Assembly (NCBI GenBank): GCA_963556255.1
Contig: OY744613.1
Location: 52,056,949 to 52,120,948, forward strand
Source: Allolobophora icterica
Lineage: Eukaryota > Annelida > Clitellata > Crassiclitellata > Lumbricidae
Direction of reading: 5' to 3'
DNA: 64,000 nucleotides
Shown one piece after another: positions 41,338 through 54,200 of this stretch; positions within the stretch are counted from its first letter, which is position 1; every line of letters starts with the position of its first letter. The notes under the pieces were generated by a model, which saw nothing but the letters and a program-made list of their open reading frames with translations, did no database searches and had not been told where the DNA came from. Position numbers and translations under genes: made by a program.

Positions 41338-43466
41338 GGGGAGACCGGGGTTGGTTGCAACAAATTTCACATTTGCTGTTACAGTTTTTTTATTCTTCGA
41401 GCACCTAAAACCAGTTTAGCCCTTATATATCCTTTACATCTCGGCACCAAAATAAGCTATGGTGACAGTCTCTGTGACAAAACATGTGCCCACAATCGCT
41501 AATTGAACATAGGGCTTCAAAGTGTTGCAACCAACCCCGGACCGGGGTTGGTTGTAACAGCCCTGGGGAAGGTTGCAACAGTATTGAAAGTAGTCTAATT
41601 ATTAAGCTAAGGCTGTACACTGAAGTCTGCCTACATGAAAGAATGTAATAAACTTAACAAATTCAAAATTCTAAGTAATCAAAGTCATCAATCAAAATAT
41701 TAAACTCTTAATTTTATGGCCTCACTCCAGATACCCGAAACCCTGCTTGTATATTTGACGGCGTTATGGCGTGTGAGAGGGCTTGAGATACAATTCATGG
41801 TAAATCATAAATTGTCATGTTAATCCCAGGATGAATTTTCATCCAAGTTACTCCAGAAATATCGAAATGTTTCTTGGAGAGCCCTTAGACACTGCAATCA
41901 AGCAGGGGCTGAAGTTTGTGAGAGCAGTGTGGAGGAAACGTCAGTACCAAAACATCGTCCTGTTTGCAGAGATCTATAGCATTGATGCTAACGTGAGAGT
42001 TATGGTTGTCCATCAGCAAAAGGACTGGATGATCTAAACTTGGTTTAGCATGTCTGATAAAATATCTCATAAAGATGATGAAGTTTGTGTCGGTCATCCA
42101 TCCTGAGGGATGTGCGACTCCGATACAGCCGGTTGGACCATCTCTTATAAAATGTTCTCTGAAGTTAAGTCGCGTAAAAACAAACATTGGAGGCACAAAA
42201 TTCCAACATGCATTAACTGCTAACTCAAAAGTCACTAACTGCCCTCTTTCAGAGGATGTCAGCGCATCATTCTGCTTTTAGGCTCCTGCTAGCAATAACT
42301 TTTGAAGGCGTTGTAAAAATTGGTTAATCTGGTTTCATCGAGATTGTAAATATCACTTGCTTGAAAAGTGTGACGATCAATAACTGCAGATAGTTTATCA
42401 AAGAATGATTTTACGGTTGTTATGTTGAAACTAGAAGCTCTTGCCAAACTCGCAGCTTCTGGTGTCCGTACTGATAAAATATGATTTCGTGGAATAAATT
42501 CCGAAAGCCAATCTTCACCAGCAGCAGACTTAGCAGACCACTGAGGTGGAAGTTCACATTGATTTAGTAGGACGTTAGCAAGCAAGTTCACGTGCTTCCT
42601 TAGGCACTAAAACACGTCACCAACCATCACCAAATAGTTTGCAATTAATTGTTCCTGTTGGTCTGAAAATATTTTTCTTTTTTGTTTATATCCTGGATTC
42701 GGCATTGTCAAATTGGCCAAACGAGCAGATTTAACTTAATGTTGAATAATGAACGTTTTGACTTTTTGCAGTCTGTCTAAGACAAGCTCCATTATCAATT
42801 ACTTCTGTCGCTACATCCATAATTGTTTCTTTACTAGGCGAACCGCGATCAGTTTCTCGTTCATGATTTCTAATAGTCACATGTAGTATTTAGGTTAACA
42901 AAATACAAAGATTAAGTGATTAGAGCACGTCCAGGATTAAAATAATTCAATTAGTACCAATTAGTACAATGCATATAATATTTGAATATAATGTGCCCTA
43001 ATTGCGACGAGCATATAAACATGGTCTATTGAAACAAATGCATGGGGTTGGTTGCAACATGTTGCAACCAACCCCATTGAAAATGTTGCAACCAACCCCG
43101 AAGCAATGAATAGATATTGTTATGAAAAATTCTATCGACAGCGTTGTTTTTAAATAAAATGGCTAAATGCATTTTGAAGCCCAATTCCTTGCCCAAATTA
43201 TGACACCAAACCACTTTGACTTGATCCACAACATTCAGCTACATTACGAAATAAACCAAAGCCGGGAAACTTACTTTGATTGCCGAAAAAAAACTTTTAA
43301 TTATTTTATGTAGCCATTATCAATTACCTACAAGCACATTAGGTCATGTTGATCTAAAAGCTATTCTGTACATGTGAGGCGAGTTAATTTCACGCTGCTA
43401 TAATATAGCGCATAGCTAGCGAGGGTGTTGCAACCATCCCCTGTTGCAACCAACCCCGATCTCCCC
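41338..43466 (-). mobile_element. pogo/Tigger-like transposon with decayed transposase
   Basis: GGGGAGACCGGGGTTGGTTG at the left end and the inverse GGGGAGATCGGGGTTGGTTG at the right end differ at one base over 25. TA lies on both sides (41336-41337 and 43467-43468). The terminal motif recurs inside as a divergent pair (41524-41558) and as a perfect 32-bp palindrome (43044-43075), plus a single copy at 43084-43099. Confidence 0.92.
41690..42880 (-). pseudogene. pogo/CENP-B-type DDE transposase, decayed
   Basis: On the minus strand, across several frameshifts and stops, all main parts are visible in order. An N-terminal helix-turn-helix region contains E-V-I-D-N-G-A-C-L-R-Q-T-A. A CENP-B-like segment has A-G-E-D-W-L-S-E-F, P-E-A-A-S-L-A-R-A and I-Y-N-L-D-E-T-R-L-T. 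The DDE_1 core has P-P-M-F-V-F, G-C-I-G-V-A-H-P-S-G-W-M-T, L-L-M-D-N-H-N-S-H and L-T-F-P-P-H-C-S-H-K-L-Q-P-L. The end has T-P-S-N-I-Q-A-G-F-R-V-S-G. The first two catalytic Asp (D-E-T and M-D-N-H) remain. The element is therefore a former autonomous copy. Confidence 0.88.
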
Positions 43467-43689
43467 TACTTTACGGGCCCCCCTCCAATAGGGTATATGC
43501 ATGTAAAGTTTTCGATAATTTGAACAGGAGCCAGTGAACAGCCATGCAGATCTTCCACATCGAAAGGTCGCTGCTCACAGTACGCAAGCTGAGAGCTCGT
43601 AGTTTGCAAAAGACTTGAGTCAAGGGCAAGCCCTAAGTAAAAGACGAGACCCTCTGAAACAGATTCTAACTATCTTAGGTATTAGGTAA

Positions 43690-44930
43690 GCTGCTGAAAA
43701 TAATTATGATGTAGCGGCAAGATCAATCGGTATAGGATAGGAGAGATTGTTACGGAATCCAACTTCACTTGAAGCATTTCCTTTAAATTGTTCGCCATTT
43801 TAGATAACGCTAAAGAATAAATTATAGCCTACATGTATTTTATAAGAAATTTTATTCTTGTTGGGGCAATTATACGTTCGGATTATCTTCATATTTCATA
43901 CCTTATAAAACAGTTAAGAGCTTATATGTTTTACGTCTGTTTCTTATAAGATCTGTTATTTTCCGGTATGTCTTCTGGAAATTCTAGTTTAGTCAGATTA
44001 TCCAGCTGAGATACTTTGTTCCAGAATGATACACAAAGACAAGATTGTGATTATTGATATTAATTAATACAAGTTTTACTATTTTTCGTCAAATCACTCG
44101 GTATTAATGCGAAGGGTGATAGAAATAATAATTATGTTCGCGAGGAACGTATACGTACCCTGGAAATCAGACTTGGACCTCTTTTAGACTCCTCTCTGGA
44201 AACCCCCTCTGATTTGGTTTGTCCTTCTGGAAATTGGACTTTGACATCTTTTGGACTACTCTCTGGAACCCCTCTGATTTGACGTAGCGCTCGTGAATAG
44301 GCTGGTGCCCTGCGCTTGGCCTTCGAGTGGCGCTTTAGAAGTTTGGAGATTACGATTACATTCGATTACTTTGAAAACTTCAAATTGTGTGAAGTTCTTT
44401 AGCACAATTGAAATTCTAATGCTTTCAGTTACCGTGAGGTTTGACTGTTTTGGTAATTTTATCGCCTCAAATAAATGAGCCATAATATTTAATATTCAAA
44501 TTTAAAAGTCTAAGGAGGTTGAAACTGAAAAACAAGTGTTGTAATGTTCTTTGCAATAATATGTGTACATGACAAAAATGAAACTTTTTCATTCTTTACA
44601 GAACCACTGCTTCCATTGACAGAATTTAATGCCTGATTTATAAAATGTTTGAGGGAGAGTTCGAAAGACCACGTCAAAAGAATTTTAACACACAAGGAAA
44701 CTGAGTACAACTTCAACAAGTATTCCCTGACAATGGACTTAAATAACACTTCAATGTTTCCCATTATAGATGATAAAGTATGTGTTCAGTAAACGTATCT
44801 GAATGTGATAGAATTACTGTGCTTATTTGCAAAATAAGAATTAACAAATCTCAACAAGTGCACACTAAGAGTTTCATATAATACAGTACAAAGTTTCATA
44901 ATAATTCACCACATAAGCAACTTGGATGCA
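43690..44930 (+). promoter_or_regulatory. 5' block of gene G with a SINE insertion
   Basis: Matches the 5' blocks of genes B, C and I (GCGAAGGGTGATAGAAATAA near 44111; CTGCTTCCATTGACAG near 44608 as the likely 3' splice site). A SINE-like repeat is inserted at about 44154-44364. Confidence 0.6.
44154..44364 (+). mobile_element. SINE-like repeat with (GATTAC) tail
   Basis: Two internal copies of CTCTCTGGAA-CCCCTCTGAT (about 70 bp apart) are followed by CTCGTGAATAGGCTGGTG and GAAGTTTGGAGATTACG. It is absent at the same place in genes B, C and I, so it is an insertion. Relatives are at 24272 and 34920. Confidence 0.75.
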
Positions 44931-46247
44931 ATGATTGAAGAGCAGGGTTTGTGTCAATCAGGACTAATGGAGGAAATCAACAGAGACAAGACAAAAGAGC
45001 AGTTGACAATGGACACAAACAACAAACCATACAAATGTGAATTATGTGGAAAAACATTTGAAAAAAGATATCAGGTGGAATCCCACGCAAGAATGCACAC
45101 TGGAGAAAAGCCATACAAATGTGAGTTATGCCAAAAAACATTTGGAACTCCTGCTATGCTAAGGCGACACAAACTAGTGCATACAGGAGATAAGCCATAC
45201 AAATGCCAATACTGTCAGAAAGCATTTAAAACGTCTAATGATTTAAACGACCACACAAGAATCCACAATGGAGAAAAAACACACAAATGTCTGGTATGTG
45301 ACAAAGCATTTGTAAGGAAGTCTAATCTAAATCAGCATATGCAAATACATGCAGAAGAAAAACCATACAAATGTGAATACTGTCAAAAAGGCTTTACAAG
45401 GTCTGACCATTTGAATGTCCACACAACCATCCACCCTTTCGAAAGACCACACAGATGTCTGCTGTGTGACAAAGCATTTAGATACAAGTGTGATCTACAT
45501 AACCATACACGAATACATACAGGGGAAAGGCCATACAAATGCCAATACTGTCAAAAAGCGTTTACAAGGTCTTCATATTTGAATGATCACACGAGAACTC
45601 ACAACGAAGAAAAGCAATTCAAATGCAAATTATGTGGGAAAACATATTCAGCACGCTGGTCCATAAAATACCATGCAAGATCTCACACTGGAGAAAAACC
45701 ATTCAAGTGCAGTTTCTGTCAGAAGACATTTGCGCACTGTCAGATCCTTAAAGTCCACATGATGATACACACTGGAGAAAAATCGTACAGGTGTCAACTA
45801 TGTCAAAAATCATTTACTACCAGTAGTTCTAGTAGTTTGAAAATCCATGAGAGGAAGTACACTGGAGAGAAACCCTATAAATGTGAATTATGCAACAAGA
45901 AATTTACCCAGGAGGGCGAGTTTAATAGGCATTCAGGCATTAACTCCGGAGAATTTTGCAACGAAGAATTTGGAAGTGTTGATAGTCTGTTAATTCATGC
46001 CAGAACAAACCCAATGGAAAACGAATGTATGAAATTCTTTGGAAATGAGAGATCATCTCTTTCTGATCGTCCGCCTTTCCTAGTGAAACCATATGGATGT
46101 GGAATCTGTAATAAAATGTTTGAAATAGAAAAAGTATTGTGGGAACATTGTTATCAGCTTTGCTATTGTCCAGTGGATGCTGATTTTTCTACCCACTTTG
46201 AGGATCAGCAACCGAATTGCTCTCTATTTATAATAACAAAAGAATGA
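44931..46247 (+). CDS. C2H2 zinc-finger protein with 11 fingers (gene G)
   Basis: 438 residues from the ATG at 44931, whose M-I-E-E-Q-G-L-C-Q-S-G matches the start of gene H. The frame extends a little upstream without an ATG. Fingers run 45027-45955, mostly with all ligands. Finger 10 has a three-serine insertion in the helix and His to Tyr (about 45820-45870), and finger 11 ends in Asn for His. The box is at 46070-46200 and the end is I-I-T-K-E. The central fingers closely match those of B and C in order, so these genes descend from one array by loss or gain of fingers at the 5' side. Confidence 0.94.
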   Translation: MIEEQGLCQSGLMEEINRDKTKEQLTMDTNNKPYKCELCGKTFEKRYQVESHARMHTGEKPYKCELCQKTFGTPAMLRRHKLVHTGDKPYKCQYCQKAFKTSNDLNDHTRIHNGEKTHKCLVCDKAFVRKSNLNQHMQIHAEEKPYKCEYCQKGFTRSDHLNVHTTIHPFERPHRCLLCDKAFRYKCDLHNHTRIHTGERPYKCQYCQKAFTRSSYLNDHTRTHNEEKQFKCKLCGKTYSARWSIKYHARSHTGEKPFKCSFCQKTFAHCQILKVHMMIHTGEKSYRCQLCQKSFTTSSSSSLKIHERKYTGEKPYKCELCNKKFTQEGEFNRHSGINSGEFCNEEFGSVDSLLIHARTNPMENECMKFFGNERSSLSDRPPFLVKPYGCGICNKMFEIEKVLWEHCYQLCYCPVDADFSTHFEDQQPNCSLFIITKE

Positions 46248-46489
46248 GTTTGACACTAAAACTGTTTCGATACTTCAGATATTAGTGCGTTTTGCATTTA
46301 ACAATATTTCTTAAGACCGAGTTGCTGCAAACCTTATACAATTTTTTACTTGATAGCATAGAGACTGTGCATAAATTCATCTTAGAGAATATTGTGCAAA
46401 TTTCTGTTGTTACTATTCCAAAGAGATTTCACCTAAGCTCAAAAGCACACAACTGTATCTACCAACATACATCAGTGCAGAAAAAGTGC
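46248..46489. other. 3' flank of gene G
   Basis: Shared with the flanks of B, C and I; no gene. Confidence 0.45.
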
Positions 46490-46860
46490 ATCACACTCAA
46501 TCACCAGAAAGTCAATCAATATGCAATGAATGATGACCAAGGTTCGTCCCAGTCATGACAGAGAGGAATGCCACAGAGACAAGAAAAGAGCCTATGTAGA
46601 TATATTATGTACAAATAAAAAACCAAACATGTTCACAGTACTTGGGAAAGTGTTTGGTAGACGTTCTCAACTAAAATACGACACAAGAGTACACAGTGTT
46701 TCTGAAATTCGGTCTTTCCAAATGAAACCATTTGGATGTGGAGTGACAAAATGTTTGATATAGAATTTTGAGTTGTTTTCTAGCACTGTTATCTGTTTTG
46801 TGATTCTCCTATGGAAACAATGCTTTTGAGGATCAGCAACCGAATTACTTTACGTTATAA
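46490..46860 (+). pseudogene. one-finger mini zinc-finger relic after gene G
   Basis: The best preserved of the four relics. The leader M-N-D-D-Q-G-S-S-Q-S is followed after one shift by R-E-E-C-H-R-D-K, then F-G-R-R-S-Q-L-K-Y-D-T-R-V-H and S-F-Q-M-K-P-F-G-C-G. A 77-codon frame (46530-46763) covers the middle. The first finger Cys pair is lost and the box is broken. Confidence 0.72.
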
Positions 46861-47039
46861 TCATAACAATATCATTTTGATACTAAAACTTTATACTTCA
46901 TATATATAAATAAATATCTGACAAAGGGTTCTTAAATTCAAATAATGAAATTTTTTATCATATTGAAATAATTGTGTTGAAAGGGAATAAATCGAGGGAA
47001 TAGAAATGTTATGTATTAAAAGTGTACCCAAACCATTTA

Positions 47040-47360
47040 TGTTACCTTTGTCATTAAACAGTAGTCTCTAAAAGATACTGACAACTTGAATCAGCCTAAA
47101 GTTGCTGAACCAGTGCCAACACCTTCTGAGCTTTTTATTCATTCTCAGTTGAAAGCACCAGTTCTGTGGTCTGACTCGTTTCCATTGCTTAGAGTGTTTG
47201 ATTGTTCCTTTTGGAAACCCTTGTCAGTTTATCAACATATTTCTTACCAGTTGCAAAGATCCTTTATACATCCGCCTTCAATGATGAGTATCGGAGAAAC
47301 CAAGCTTCTCTCCTCGAATCTCAGATCGCAGTCCAGTGGAGGAACGTGGCAGAAATATAT
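47040..47360 (-). pseudogene. minus-strand coding relic, G copy
   Basis: Nearly identical to 20440-20800 at the DNA level and related to 12390-12665; interrupted on the minus strand. Confidence 0.55.
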
Positions 47361-47429
47361 ACTGTCACGTAATTGGGTTCCATGGCACGACAAAATGGTT
47401 AATTACAAATGTTCCCCCACAAATGGCCA

Positions 47430-48130
<701 letters not shown>

Positions 48131-48179
48131 ATCCATCTATCCATAATTATATCAATCCACCGTTTCATTGATCGATCTA

Positions 48180-49469
48180 TCCATTCATATCTGAACCTAA
48201 AGCGCAAGACTGTGAATGAATATAATTTTGTCCACTGTCGTTTGGCGGAAACTATACATAACATACTAGGAGGCTCGAGGCTACAATTGTTGAATTACAG
48301 TCTTAAAACATATTATATTTTAATTCTATGAAATTGATTCATTTAATTTGTTTAGCCAGTTTTTATTGAGCCACTTCAACAATGAGAAATATATCGACTA
48401 TGGCCTGGTTGATGGAAGTGTAGGCTAATCATGTATTGAATCAGCCAGATAGGACTTGTTATTTGACACAACGTTGAAGTTGAATAGGGCAGATCTCGAT
48501 CAGTAGGCGCTCCATATCTCGCGCTGGCCAGTAAATAAGTTGGCCAGCAAAGATGTTTTGCTTATCAGTGACCATCCAATTATGCGTAAAGAAATCCATG
48601 ACCTCCAGACGTTCTCAGATTTGAATTATTCTCTAACGTAAAGTTTCTGTTCAATCGCTAGAGGACAATCCAACATCCAACTTCTATTAGTCACATGATC
48701 TTTCAAATTAAACGCCATATTGATGAACTTATCAGAAGCAAAATTTGTAACTTTCTATTACTCTTTTTAATATTCAGTGGATCAGGTGATGTATAATTTT
48801 ATTACTACAGGACAAGATCATTATTCTCATCGCAATATTACATTATATGTAAAATTGTAGTTTCATGGCTTTCAGAAGTCTGTTTGGACTCCCTCGGCTT
48901 TTAAAACACGGAAGAGTGACAATTAGTCGGTTGTGGGTAGATTATGCAAATTAATTTATGGTGAGGTCTGCATGATTTAGTGGAGAATGATTTCAAAAGC
49001 CTTTTGCATGTTTAATTAGCAGAAAAGTTGTGTAAAATCTAAAAATTTAAAGGAAACTGGAGTAAATAACTGCGAAACGCAAAGACCTTAACAATGGGAT
49101 AGTGCCGGCAAGTGATACAATTAAACGCATTAAACCTATATTAAAGTGTTCGATACATAATTATACATATACGCTGTTTCGTGATATTAGAGCTAGGAAT
49201 TCAGGAATTTGCAATCAGTCTGTTCATCCCAGTATAACAGTACAAAACCTCAACTCTTGCTATCTCTCCACGTCTTTCACTCGAAACTGCAAACTGTTCT
49301 TTCGCAAATCCCCTCCTGAGGGCCCCTTACTTCCGTTGCCATTTTCATTTAACATAAATGTCATCCACTGTTGCCTGACCCTTCGAATCGTGACCTGAAA
49401 TCGAATTTTACCCTACCTGCCTATCCATTTTGTTTTGATAGGCTGGTTCCCACATCTTATTGCCCTCTA
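48180..49469. other. non-coding spacer
   Basis: No supported gene. The frame at 49102-49398 shows no family resemblance. Confidence 0.4.
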
Positions 49470-50341
<872 letters not shown>

Positions 50342-50467
50342 GAACTATATAAGCAGATAGAAAATACTTTGCATAGCATTACATATAGAATTCATCTACA
50401 TACATAGAATTCACCAATTCAGCTAAAGATATTCGCAATAATTTGTTATTAGGTAACTCTGTGTGCA

Positions 50468-51772
50468 ATGAATGAAGAGCAAGGTTTGCGTCAGTCAGGA
50501 CCAACAGAGGATTGCGAGAGAGACAAGACAAAGGACAAGACGACTATAAGCACATTTGATAAACGATTCAAATGCGAGTTATGTGGAAAAACGTTTGCCA
50601 AAAGTTGTAACCTAAAATCCCACACAAAACTCCATACTGGAGAAAAGCCATACAAATGCGAGCTCTGTGAAAAGATGTTTGCAAGAGTTAGTAAACTGAA
50701 ATCCCACAAGAGAATCCACACTGGAGAAAAGCCATACAAGTGTGACTTATGTGACAGAGCATTTGGATGTCTCAGTGATCTAAAGATACACAAACGAATG
50801 CATTCAGGAGAAAAGCCATTTGAATGTAAATACTGTGACAAAGCATTTACACAGTCTGGAAACCTGAAGCGCCACATGACAACCCACACTGGAGAAAAAC
50901 GATACAAATGTCAACTATGTCAGAAGTCTTTTACTCGGAATCGCAATTTAGGTTATCACATGAAAACTCATTCTGTAGAAAAACCATTTAAGTGTAATTT
51001 ATGTCAGACAGAATATGCACAGAATCTTGATCTCAAAATTCATATGAGAACCCACAGTGGAGAAAAACCATACAGGTGTCAACTATGTCAGAAAACGTTT
51101 TCTCGGTGTTCTAATTTTATGGATCACATGAGAACCCACACTGGAGAGAAACCATACAAATGTCAACTATGCAACAAATCATTTGCATGTATTAGTAATT
51201 TGAGAAGCCATGAAAGAACCCATAGTGGAGAGAAACCATACAAATGTCAATTATGCAACAAATCATTTGCATTTAATAGTTATTTGAAAAGCCACGAAAG
51301 AACTCATGGTGGAGACAAACCATACAAATGTCAACTATGTCACATTTCGTTTATACTGAGTAGCGAATTGAAAGACCACATGGAAACACACACTGGAGAG
51401 AAGACTTATAAGTGTTGTATATGTCACAGGGTTGTTGCACTGGGTGTTGTACTTGAAAAGCATTCAAGGACTCATTTAGAAGAAAACCCACATGCATGTG
51501 AATTTTGCAACACAGGACTTGGAAAGACAGGTTATCATGTTAGAACACAAACACAAGAAAATATAAAGCTGAATGAGTCTCAAAATCAGAGTTCATCTCT
51601 TTCTGATATTGAGCCTTTCCTGTTGAAACCATTTGGATGTGGAATCTGTGACTTAATGTTTGAAATTGAAAAGGAATATATGGAGCATTGTTATCAGTGT
51701 TGTTATCTTCCAGTGGAAAATGATTTAGAAGACATTTTTGAATATCAGCAATCGAGTCTTAATGTGGATTGA
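50468..51772 (+). CDS. C2H2 zinc-finger protein with 11-12 fingers, best preserved (gene H)
   Basis: 434 residues. The ATG at 50468 opens M-N-E-E-Q-G-L-R-Q-S-G. Eleven consecutive fingers (50563-51475) keep all four zinc ligands and regular TGEKP/SGEKP linkers; only a last one near 51500 is broken. The box (51613-51745) has L-L-K-P-F-G-C-G-I-C and E-H-C-Y-Q-C-C, with an extra Cys, and an acidic E-D-I-F end. It is not flanked by the 5' and 3' blocks of the other genes, so it is a separate branch. The absence of decay suggests continuing selection. As in the paralogs, nuclear DNA binding is expected. Confidence 0.95.
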   Translation: MNEEQGLRQSGPTEDCERDKTKDKTTISTFDKRFKCELCGKTFAKSCNLKSHTKLHTGEKPYKCELCEKMFARVSKLKSHKRIHTGEKPYKCDLCDRAFGCLSDLKIHKRMHSGEKPFECKYCDKAFTQSGNLKRHMTTHTGEKRYKCQLCQKSFTRNRNLGYHMKTHSVEKPFKCNLCQTEYAQNLDLKIHMRTHSGEKPYRCQLCQKTFSRCSNFMDHMRTHTGEKPYKCQLCNKSFACISNLRSHERTHSGEKPYKCQLCNKSFAFNSYLKSHERTHGGDKPYKCQLCHISFILSSELKDHMETHTGEKTYKCCICHRVVALGVVLEKHSRTHLEENPHACEFCNTGLGKTGYHVRTQTQENIKLNESQNQSSSLSDIEPFLLKPFGCGICDLMFEIEKEYMEHCYQCCYLPVENDLEDIFEYQQSSLNVD

Positions 51773-51838
51773 CAATTTATTTCAGCAGCAGAGAAAAAAT
51801 TATAGAAAAAGTTATAAAATTAATTCAGTTGTCTCATT

Positions 51839-52166
51839 CAGTGCCGGCCTTTGGATATTTCAGGCCCCGTTCAGAGTATACTGTATGGTCCCCCATGACA
51901 GAAGTCAAGTTGTTCTTCATTGCTAATCATTTTATTTTATTAGATTGCATGTACATGTACAAGTCAAATTTAACTATACACAAGAATTCTTGGATATAGA
52001 GGAAGTTGATTTCTGTTTTATTTACAACAGAGAAGATTTAATTGAATCCATACTATTATTAGGGTGTCTTGTTCTTGTAAATTTTCTGTAACATTTTCGG
52101 GCCCCTCCAAGTTGCGGGCCCAGTGCGACCGTGCGCACGGTTTGCACGCCCCTAAGGCCGGCGCTG
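51839..52166. mobile_element. hAT-type MITE, 328 bp
   Basis: Ends CAGTGCCGGCCTTTGG and inverse CAGCGCCGGCCTTAGG; flanking GTCTCATT and ATCTCATT agree at 7 of 8. Confidence 0.82.
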
Positions 52167-52398
52167 ATCTCATTTTTTTTCGCATTTGGTTCACATTTAC
52201 TCTTCCCGTTCCCTTTTTGGGAGATCCACTTTCAAACGTGTTACTATGGCTTGGATAAAACAGCCATATTAGTCACTCAGGGCTTAATATTCTAAGGGCG
52301 GAGTACTCTGACAACTATACTCAGCACTATCTGACTGAAGTTCCTGTTTGTGGCACTAATGAAGTGTTTGGAAATATCAACTACAGATGTGGACTGTA

Positions 52399-52556
52399 CA
52401 GTGGCGTAGCTATCATATGTGCAGAGGGTGCAAGGCACCCGGGCCCATGACCTCCAGGGGCCCACAGTATTGGTAAGAATGCAAGGCTACAGGCCAAACA
52501 AGGGCCCAAGCGAGACCCTCTGCACCAGGGCCCATGAAAAGCTAGCTACGCCACTG
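52399..52556. mobile_element. hAT-type MITE, 158 bp, perfect 8-bp duplication
   Basis: Ends CAGTGGCGTAGCTA, inverted at the right end with an extra GCT near the inner edge. GGACTGTA is on both sides (52391-52398 and 52557-52564). Confidence 0.9.
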
Positions 52557-52799
52557 GGACTGTATGTGTATTATATTGGGAATTTGCCTACTTCTGCATT
52601 TTGTCTGGATTTGAGTAATCCCTTCACCTCCACTGTTTACTGACAACTGTAGTCAATGATTGCAAGATAATTATATTTTGATTTCTTACGGATGGCGTGG
52701 CTTACTTATGTAGCCTAGGCGAAAAATTGTGTAATGGAATATTACAGCGGTCATTAATTCACCTCTACGTTTACCACTACACCCCTGATCAACATAACA

Positions 52800-52800
<1 letters not shown>

Positions 52801-52882
<82 letters not shown>
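52801..52882. repeat. (CA)n microsatellite
   Basis: About 41 CA units without interruption. Confidence 0.95.
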
Positions 52883-52885
<3 letters not shown>

Positions 52886-52999
52886 ATTCTGCTCATGCGC
52901 TTAAGCCTTAATCCCATCTATCTCGGCCGTGTCTAAAGATTATTGTTCATCGTAGTGCGGGTCCAATGCGTTATGGTTGAGCACTGCAAAAGTTCTGCA

Positions 53000-54200
53000 A
53001 AATTAGCTTTACAATTAAATAAAATGTCATATAAATGGTAATTAGACAATACAGTGCATATTAAACATAATGTTTAGCTCCACACACGCAATTGTTTATT
53101 GCTTAAAAAAATAATTATAAACCTTTACCGCTAGGAGCGCAGCGCTCTGCGGACGCCATAACTACTTCACACGCCAATTTCGTCGTCGGCCAGAGGAAAA
53201 TGGGTGAAGCTTTATCAATCCAATTATAGTATTAATACATATAATATCAGTGGTTATAATTATAATCCAATTTTACTATAACTTAAGCATTTTCTTGTAT
53301 GTGTACGCCATATTAATGCACTCGAAAAGAATAAAATGCTATTCTGGAAAGTTCCTCTTAAGCTGGTAATGCGCGTTCGAATGACCTTCACGTTTCATTT
53401 CCCTTATCATATAAATGCATGATTTACGTTTGTTTCTGATTAAATATTTAACATTTACATTTGCGCTACATCACCTGCAAATTTGAATATTAAATTTTAG
53501 TGTCCAGCTGAAGGCGTAATTGCACTGAAAGTTATAATTATAGTCTTTAAGTTTTAACAGGCCTAATGCACGAGAATGATACGCACACTAAATAGTGATT
53601 ACCGTGACAGAGTGATAATAGAAGTTTTACTAATTATTGGGAAACCACTCGATAGTAATGCGAAGGGTTCTAGAAATAATCTTCGCCGGTAACGTATATT
53701 TTACATTTGATTGCTGGGCAAACTTTGAATTGTGTGAAGTTCTTTAGCGTGTTGTTTGAATGCTTAGGTAATGTTTTCGCTTCAAATAAATGAGCTATTG
53801 TATTGAATTTTCAAATTTCAAAATTTCAAGAGGTTAAATTAGAGGAACAGTTTGCAGAAGTGTTGTAATGTTCTTAGACTTATAACCATGTAGGCCTATA
53901 GCTTACATTACAGAAATTAAACTTGTCCATTCTTAACAGACCCACTGCTTCCATTGACAGAAGTGACAGCCTCATTTCAAGAAGAGTTTGAGGAAGAGTT
54001 TGAATGACCTCATGAAGAGAATCAAAGGAAAATTCAGAACACAAGGAAATTGATTGCAACTGCAGAAAGTATTGCCTCAGAATGGACTCAACCAAAATCT
54101 AAAACTTGCAGAAGATAAAGAACTTGTTCAGAAAACTTATGTGAATTTTATAGAGATTCTTAAGCAGCTTGTAGAATAGGACATCACAATACCCAGACAT
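53000..54200 (+). promoter_or_regulatory. 5' block of gene I
   Basis: Aligns with the block of gene C over its whole length (minus C's MITE), and from about 53200 with those of B and G. CTGCTTCCATTGACAG near 53945-53960 is the likely 3' splice site of the coding exon. Confidence 0.6.

Larger units (their letters stand above)
41190..43495 (-). mobile_element. tRNA-derived SINE (third family) split by a pogo-like element
   Basis: The body and B box (GATCGAATCCC on the minus strand) are at 41190-41337. The head (GGGGGGCCCGTAAAGTA on the minus strand) is at 43467-43490. Joined, they align with the SINE at 36656. The break falls at the TA used by the pogo-like element, so the SINE was there first. 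Confidence 0.75.
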
